This document shows, piece after piece, positions 59,353 to 64,000 of a stretch of 64,000 bases of DNA (its first letter is position 1; each line of letters begins with the position of its first letter). The stretch is taken from positions 2,728,001-2,792,000 of the forward strand of contig NZ_CP012268.1 in the NCBI RefSeq assembly GCF_001277195.1. The letters run 5' to 3'. The notes under the pieces were generated by a model that was not told the origin of the DNA, ran no database searches, and worked only from the letters and a program-made list of their open reading frames with translations. Origin of the DNA: Cronobacter muytjensii ATCC 51329 (GTDB lineage: Bacteria > Pseudomonadota > Gammaproteobacteria > Enterobacterales > Enterobacteriaceae). A program made the position numbers and the translations under genes.

Positions 59353-60714
59353 ATGGGAACAATTCTGGAACTCCTCACAGGAGCCGTGGTTATTGTGGGA
59401 GTCGCGCGTTATATCATTAAAGGTTATTCCGCCACCGGCGTGCTTTTTGTTGGCGGCCTGCTGCTGTTAATCATTAGCGCGCTAATGGGTCACGCGATAT
59501 TACCGGCAAAAGAAACCAGTACCGGTTATGCCATCAGCGATATTTTTGAATACATTAAAATTCTGCTGATGAGCCGCGGCGGCGATCTCGGCATGATGAT
59601 TATGATGCTCTGCGGTTTTGCGGCTTATATGACGCACACCGGCGCAAACGATATGGTCGTGAAACTCGCCTCGCGTCCGCTGCGTTATATCAACTCCCCT
59701 TACGTGCTGATGATTGCCGCCTATTTTGTCGCCTGCCTGATGTCGCTGGCCGTCTCATCCGCCACCGGGCTTGGCGTACTCCTGATGGCCACGCTGTTTC
59801 CGGTAATGGTGAACGTCGGCATCAGCCGCGGCGCGGCGGCGGCCATCTGCGCTTCACCGGCGGCGATTATCCTCTCACCCACCTCCGGTGATGTGGTGCT
59901 GGCCGCTCAGGCCTCTGAGATGCCGCTTATCGATTTCGCCTTTAAAACCACGCTGCCCATCTCCATCGCCGCGATCATCAGCATGGCGATCGCGCATTTC
60001 TTCTGGCAGCGCTGGCTGGATAAAAAAGAGCAGGTCAGCCATGAAATGCTCGACGTGAACGATATTAAAACCCATGCGCCCGCGTTTTACGCCATCCTGC
60101 CGTTCAGTCCTATCATCGGCGTGCTGATTTTTGATGGTAAATGGGGCCCGCAGTTGCACATCATCACCATTCTCGTGATCTGTATCGTGCTGACTGCCAT
60201 TATTGAATTCCTGCGCGGCTTTGACAGTAAAAAAGTCTTTGCCGGGCTGGAGGTCGCTTACCGGGGCATGGCGGACGCCTTCGCGGGCGTCGTCATTCTG
60301 CTGGTGGCCGCCGGGGTTTTCGCCCAGGGCCTCAGCACTATCGGCTTTATTCAGAGCCTGATCTCTGTCGCCACCTCCTTTGGCTCCGCCAGTATTATTC
60401 TGATGCTGGTGCTGGTCACGCTCACTATGCTTGCCGCGATGACCACCGGCTCCGGCAACGCGCCGTTCTATGCGTTTGTAGAGATGATCCCGAAGCTTGC
60501 CCACAGCGCCGGCATTAACCCGGCCTATCTGACTATCCCGATGCTTCAGGCCTCTAACCTGGGCCGTACGCTGTCGCCGGTTTCCGGCGTCGTGGTCGCG
60601 GTTGCCGGTATGGCGCAGATTTCGCCGTTTGAAGTAGTAAAACGCACTTCGGTGCCGGTGCTGGTTGGATTAATCGTCGTGATCCTCGCCACGCAACTGC
60701 TGGTGGCGGCATAA
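59353..60714 (+). CDS. dcuC: Anaerobic C4-dicarboxylate transporter DcuC
   Basis: 453 residues (E. coli 461), with the C-terminal tail shorter. Inner membrane, about 12 segments; SATGLGVLLMATLFPVM, SPTSGDVVLAAQASEM and GSGNAPFYAF are conserved. Mainly succinate efflux in anaerobic growth. ATG 59353 follows AGAGGCAATT. A 49-codon open stretch upstream has an ATG but is not conserved. Confidence 0.94.
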   Translation: MGTILELLTGAVVIVGVARYIIKGYSATGVLFVGGLLLLIISALMGHAILPAKETSTGYAISDIFEYIKILLMSRGGDLGMMIMMLCGFAAYMTHTGANDMVVKLASRPLRYINSPYVLMIAAYFVACLMSLAVSSATGLGVLLMATLFPVMVNVGISRGAAAAICASPAAIILSPTSGDVVLAAQASEMPLIDFAFKTTLPISIAAIISMAIAHFFWQRWLDKKEQVSHEMLDVNDIKTHAPAFYAILPFSPIIGVLIFDGKWGPQLHIITILVICIVLTAIIEFLRGFDSKKVFAGLEVAYRGMADAFAGVVILLVAAGVFAQGLSTIGFIQSLISVATSFGSASIILMLVLVTLTMLAAMTTGSGNAPFYAFVEMIPKLAHSAGINPAYLTIPMLQASNLGRTLSPVSGVVVAVAGMAQISPFEVVKRTSVPVLVGLIVVILATQLLVAA

Positions 60715-60742
60715 TCTTCTGCTCTTAAGCGGAATCTGTCCG

Positions 60743-60768
60743 AAAAGCGCCCTCGCGGCGCTTTTTTT
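60743..60768 (+). terminator. dcuC terminator
   Basis: AGCGCC / GGCGCT stem and T7, 30 nt after dcuC. Confidence 0.8.
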
Positions 60769-60821
60769 ATGGTTAAATGACACATCTTTGTCATTTATCC
60801 CGTCGATTTCGGACCCATACC

Positions 60822-61628
60822 ATGGTTAACAGGAAAGTTTTACTCGCCGCAGGCGCGCTGCTGGCGATGGCCGCGACAACCGCCGCCGCGCAGCCGCTGG
60901 AAGCGAAGCAGTATGGCGATTTCGATCGCTACGTGCTGGCGCTCTCCTGGCAGACTGGTTTTTGCCAGAGCATGCATGAGCGTCACCGCGACGAACCAAC
61001 CGAATGCGCGCTGCAAAAAGAAGAAGACGATAAACGCAACTACCTGACGGTGCACGGCCTGTGGCCTGGCCTGCCGAAATCCATCGCCGCGCGCGGCGTC
61101 GACGATAAACGCTGGATGCGCTATGGCTGCGCCACGCGTCCTGTGCCGAATATGCCGCTCGCCCGCGCCGACAGAAAATGCCAGGCGGCGGAAACCGGCC
61201 TGTCGCTGGAAACGGCGGAGAAACTGAGTGAGACCATGCCTGGCGCGGGCGGCGACTCCTGCCTTGAACGCTACGAATATGCCAAGCACGGCGTCTGCTT
61301 TGGTTTTGATCCGGACGCCTATTTCGGCACGATGGTCCGCATGAACAACGAGATCAAGCAGAGTCCGCTGGGCGCGTTTCTGGCGGCCAACTACGGCAAA
61401 GCGGTGAGTCGTCAGGCGTTTGATACTGCCGTCGCCAAAGCCTTTGGACGTCAGAGCGTGCGTGCAGTCAAACTCACCTGCAACGGTAACCCAGCCTATC
61501 TCACCGAAATGCAGATCTCGCTGAACGCCGCGCAAATCAACGCGCCGCTCAGCGCCGACGCGTTCGCGCCGCAGCCGCATCCGGGCAACTGTGGGAAAAA
61601 CTTTATCCTTGATACCGTCGGGTATTAA
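60822..61628 (+). CDS. rna: Ribonuclease I (RNase T2 family)
   Basis: 268 residues, as in E. coli. Signal peptide (about 1-23, ends AAA-QP). Catalytic motifs CAS I TVHGLWPGLP and CAS II EYAKHGVC with both histidines; several cysteines form disulfides. Periplasmic unspecific endoribonuclease. Start ATG 60822 (MVNRKVLL), not the earlier ATG at 60777. Confidence 0.95.
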   Translation: MVNRKVLLAAGALLAMAATTAAAQPLEAKQYGDFDRYVLALSWQTGFCQSMHERHRDEPTECALQKEEDDKRNYLTVHGLWPGLPKSIAARGVDDKRWMRYGCATRPVPNMPLARADRKCQAAETGLSLETAEKLSETMPGAGGDSCLERYEYAKHGVCFGFDPDAYFGTMVRMNNEIKQSPLGAFLAANYGKAVSRQAFDTAVAKAFGRQSVRAVKLTCNGNPAYLTEMQISLNAAQINAPLSADAFAPQPHPGNCGKNFILDTVGY

Positions 61629-61647
61629 GCCATCCGCGCGAGCGCGA

Positions 61648-61932
61648 TTATTCGTTGCGCTCGCGCCATTCGCGGATCATCTCCTCGGTCACCTCGCGTT
61701 TGTAACAGACTGGCGAAGCGCCCCCTTCCCGGCTCCACGCGCTGCGCCCGCCGCAGGCACGACCGTTACGCATCGTGTTATAAGGGCACGGGCAATTGCC
61801 GGAATAATTGTCAATCTCCTCCTGAATAATCTGCTCTTTGACCTGATCGTCGCTTAATGCCGCAAGCGCCGGGGATACCTGCCACATTGCCAGTAACGCC
61901 AGCGCGGCCAGAACGGTTTTACGCATCATCAT
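61648..61932 (-). CDS. Small secreted four-cysteine protein, unknown
   Basis: About 94 residues. Signal peptide ends around PALA-AL (four in-frame ATGs at 61938, 61932, 61929 and 61926; 61932 has GGAT at suitable distance). Mature part has an acidic helix (LSDDQVKEQIIQEEIDNYSG) then CPCPYNTMRNGRACGGRSAW and VCYKREVT. The four cysteines suggest two disulfides or a metal site. Convergent with rna, 20 nt apart. No function known to me. Confidence 0.75.
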   Translation of the reverse strand: MMMRKTVLAALALLAMWQVSPALAALSDDQVKEQIIQEEIDNYSGNCPCPYNTMRNGRACGGRSAWSREGGASPVCYKREVTEEMIREWRERNE

Positions 61933-61944
61933 TTGCATCCATGT

Positions 61945-61971
61945 AAAAAAATCGCGCCATTGTGGCGCGAT
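61945..61971 (-). terminator. Terminator of the alpha-glucosidase genes
   Basis: ATCGCGCCA-CAA-TGGCGCGAT then T6 on the minus strand, 43 nt past the gene end. Confidence 0.88.
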
Positions 61972-62013
61972 CTGTCTTCCAAAAAATGCTGTTACGTCAC
62001 AGGTTGACGCGCG

Positions 62014-63690
62014 TTATGTCGCCAGTTTATACACCCGCGCCTCCCAGGCTTTCAGGCGATGCCCCTCCGGACTCTCGCTGAAATTGGCGAGCAGGCAGGT
62101 AGCGCCGTCAAGCGACAGCGCCTGCGCCTCCCATTCCGCAGCCTTGCCGGAGAGGTTACAGAGCACCACCAGGCGCTCCTCGCCCAGCGTGCGTCCATAA
62201 GCGTAAATCTGCTCATGATCGTCAAGCAGCGGCTCGTAACGCCCGTAGATCAGCGCCGGTTCGCGCTTACGCAGGTGGATCATCTGCCGATAAAAATTGA
62301 GCACCGAATGCGGGTCGTGCTGCTGGCTTTCGACATTGATCATCTCGTAGTTCGGGTTCACCTTCAGCCACGGCTCGTGAGTGCTGAAACCGGCGTACGG
62401 CGACGCGTCCCACTGCATCGGCGTGCGTGAGTTATCGCGCCCGGTGCGCGTCAGGAATTCGACAATGTCTTCTTCGCTCATGCCCTGATCTCGCAGATCG
62501 CGCGCTTTGTTATGCGCCGAGACGTCGTCGAAATCATCAAGGCTCGCAAACCGGGTATTGGTCATGCCGATTTCCTGGCCCTGATAGATAAACGGCGTGC
62601 CCTGCATCAGAAAATACATCGCCGCAATACAGGTCGCGCTCTCGCGCCAGTGGCGTTCAGTATCGCCCCAGCGTGAAACCACCCGCGTCACATCGTGGTT
62701 TTCCACGTACAGCGCGTTCCACCCCTTGCCTTCCAGCGCCTGCTGCCAGCTGGTGAAGATATTACGCAGCACGGCGGGTGTCGGTCGCAGGCCCGCCTGT
62801 GGCTCCCAGAGCCGGACATGTTCGAACTGAAACACCATATTGAGCCGTCCGCGGTTCTCCCCCACCCACTCTTCCGCGTGATCCGCATCCAGCCCGTTCA
62901 TCTCGCCCACCGTCACGATGTCGTAATGGTTAAAGACGTTGCGGCAGATATCGTCCACATAATCCAGCAGGCCGTCGTAGTTGAGGTGCGCCACCATCGA
63001 CGGCGCATACGGCAGTTTGTCCGGGTTCGGCACATCGCTGAGCGTCGGCTCCTTTTTCATATGCGCGATGGCGTCAATGCGAAAACCGTCGATGCCCTTA
63101 TCGAGCCACCAGCGCATCATGTCGTAGACGGCGGCGCGCATCTCGTGATTTTCCCAGTTGAGATCCGGCTGGCGGCTGCTGAACAGGTGCATGAAATACT
63201 GGCCGGTCACCTCATCACGCTTCCATGCCGAGCCGCTGAAGATAGATTCCCAGTTATTCGGCTCGGCGCCGTCTTTGCCATCGCGCCAGATATACCAGTC
63301 GCGTTTCGGGTTATCTTTCGAGGAGCGCGACTCCAGGAACCACGGATGCTCGTCAGAAGTGTGGTTGACGACGAGATCGAGAATAAGCCGCATGCCGCGC
63401 TGATGTACGCCCGCAAGCAGCCGGTCAAAATCGGCCATTGTGCCGAATTCCGCCATGATCCCCTGATAGTCGCTGATGTCGTAGCCGTTATCGTCGTTGG
63501 GCGATGGATACATCGGGCAGATCCAGATAAGGTCGATGCCGAGATCTTTCAGGTAGTCGAGCTTCTCGATAATCCCGTTCAGATCGCCGATACCGTCGCC
63601 GTTGCTGTCTTTAAAGCTGCGCGGATAAATCTGGTAGGCCGTCGCCTCTTTCCACCAGCGGCCTTCTACCTGCGTCGTTGCCTCAATCAT
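62014..63690 (-). CDS. GH13 alpha-glucosidase
   Basis: 558 residues, family of oligo-1,6-glucosidase / trehalose-6-phosphate hydrolase / maltase. TIM-barrel GH13 motifs: DLVVNHTSDEHPWF, nucleophile Asp in GFRIDAIAHM (about 201), acid Glu in VGEMNG, and ENHDVTR. The residue after the nucleophile is Ala rather than Val; in this family Val favours alpha-1,6 and Ala/Thr alpha-1,4 linkage, so maltose-type activity is likely. No signal peptide, so cytosolic. Start overlaps the preceding gene stop (TAATG). Alpha-glucosidase activity is a diagnostic trait of Cronobacter, but linking this gene to it is inference. Confidence 0.88.
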   Translation of the reverse strand: MIEATTQVEGRWWKEATAYQIYPRSFKDSNGDGIGDLNGIIEKLDYLKDLGIDLIWICPMYPSPNDDNGYDISDYQGIMAEFGTMADFDRLLAGVHQRGMRLILDLVVNHTSDEHPWFLESRSSKDNPKRDWYIWRDGKDGAEPNNWESIFSGSAWKRDEVTGQYFMHLFSSRQPDLNWENHEMRAAVYDMMRWWLDKGIDGFRIDAIAHMKKEPTLSDVPNPDKLPYAPSMVAHLNYDGLLDYVDDICRNVFNHYDIVTVGEMNGLDADHAEEWVGENRGRLNMVFQFEHVRLWEPQAGLRPTPAVLRNIFTSWQQALEGKGWNALYVENHDVTRVVSRWGDTERHWRESATCIAAMYFLMQGTPFIYQGQEIGMTNTRFASLDDFDDVSAHNKARDLRDQGMSEEDIVEFLTRTGRDNSRTPMQWDASPYAGFSTHEPWLKVNPNYEMINVESQQHDPHSVLNFYRQMIHLRKREPALIYGRYEPLLDDHEQIYAYGRTLGEERLVVLCNLSGKAAEWEAQALSLDGATCLLANFSESPEGHRLKAWEARVYKLAT

Positions 63691-64000
63691 TACCCCTCCT
63701 GATGAATTAACAGCGCGAAAGATTCATAAGGTTGCAGCTCCAGGCTCACGGCGAGCTGGTCGCGCGGCGCGTAGTTGCTGATAAGGCACTCGCCGTGCCA
63801 CGCCTGCATCGCTTCCGGAATGGGCAACGTAATGGCGTTGCCGAAGAAGTTGTTAATCACCAGCAGCGTGTCGCCCTCGTAGCGGCGCACCCAGGCGAAC
63901 ACTTCAGGATGTTCGGCAAACAGCATCTGATAATCGCCGTAAACCAGAATCGGGTACTGTTTACGCAGCGCCACCAGCTTTTGATAGTGCCAGAGAATAG
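63690..64000 (-). CDS. Second GH13 alpha-glucosidase, C-terminal part
   Basis: Partial: the last ~102 residues; the rest lies outside the window. They match the C-terminal beta domain of GH13 alpha-glucosidases (YQKLVALRKQYPILVYGDYQ, ending LLIHQEG). Its TAA overlaps the ATG of the downstream glucosidase by one base, so the two are translationally coupled. Confidence 0.85.
   Translation of the reverse strand, partial: ILWHYQKLVALRKQYPILVYGDYQMLFAEHPEVFAWVRRYEGDTLLVINNFFGNAITLPIPEAMQAWHGECLISNYAPRDQLAVSLELQPYESFALLIHQEG

Noticed and set aside
62695..63702. 335-codon open frame on the + strand opposite the alpha-glucosidase
   Set aside because: Antisense of a well-conserved GH13 gene.
1..64000. 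CRISPR array, prophage, insertion sequence, defence or toxin-antitoxin system
   Set aside because: Looked for regularly spaced repeats, transposase or integrase motifs and attachment duplications at the tRNA genes; none seen.

Overview
The window is a gene-dense, high-GC stretch of chromosome from an Enterobacterales bacterium. Nearly every gene has a clear E. coli counterpart, in largely conserved order (kdpDE, pgm-seqA-ybfFE-fldA-fur, chiP-glnS-nagEBACD-asnB, a seven-tRNA operon, ubiF/miaB-ybeZYX-lnt, gltIJKL, leuS-lptE-holA-nadD, rsfS-rlmH-mrdAB-rlpA-dacA-ybeD-lipB-ybeF-lipA-tatE-ybeM-crcB-cspE-pagP-dcuC-rna). The protein variants, the chitobiase behind the chitoporin, and tandem alpha-glucosidases after rna fit Cronobacter (E. 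sakazakii group) best. This assignment is inference from recognised sequences, not a database match.

Layout. 1-5.4 kb: end of the potassium sensor kinase kdpD, kdpE, then the acid/ornithine system speFL-speF-potE with its ornithine-sensing leader peptide. 5.4-11.4 kb: pgm and seqA (minus), then ybfF, ybfE, fldA, fur, and an IprA/YaiV-type winged-helix regulator. 11.4-24.7 kb: an amino-sugar/chitin block. Chitobiase and chitoporin (minus) and glnS (minus) are followed by the divergent nagE / nagBACD genes. Four NagC-type operators, two in the chiP-glnS gap and two in nagE-nagB, tie uptake, hydrolysis and catabolism of chitin oligosaccharides to one repressor. 24.9-27.7 kb: asnB and a tRNA operon (Met, Leu, Gln, Gln, Met, Gln, Gln). 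27.9-38.5 kb: ubiF, miaB, the ybeZ-ybeY-corC-lnt operon, and the glutamate/aspartate ABC transporter with a GcvB-type C/A-rich leader and a SroC-type RNA after gltI. 38.5-40.2 kb: an accessory patch with a broken lipoprotein gene and hairpin repeats, at the site where E. coli has rihA to ybeQ. 40.2-53.5 kb: ybeL and the housekeeping envelope/translation genes leuS to lipB. E. coli cobC is missing between nadD and rsfS. 53.8-61.6 kb: ybeF, lipA, tatE, ybeM, crcB, a new 28-residue membrane peptide, cspE, pagP, dcuC with an FNR-like box, and rna. 61.6-64 kb: a small secreted four-cysteine protein and two tandem GH13 alpha-glucosidases, the second cut by the window edge.

I found no phage, insertion sequence, CRISPR array, toxin-antitoxin pair or defence island. 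The most unusual items are the interrupted lipoprotein gene at 38501-39989, the NagC operator pair in the chiP-glnS gap, the 28-aa ORF at 57729, the displaced LexA-like site before ybfE, and the dyad upstream of the IprA-like gene. All start-site choices rest on ribosome-binding sites and remembered homologue N-termini. No searches were run.
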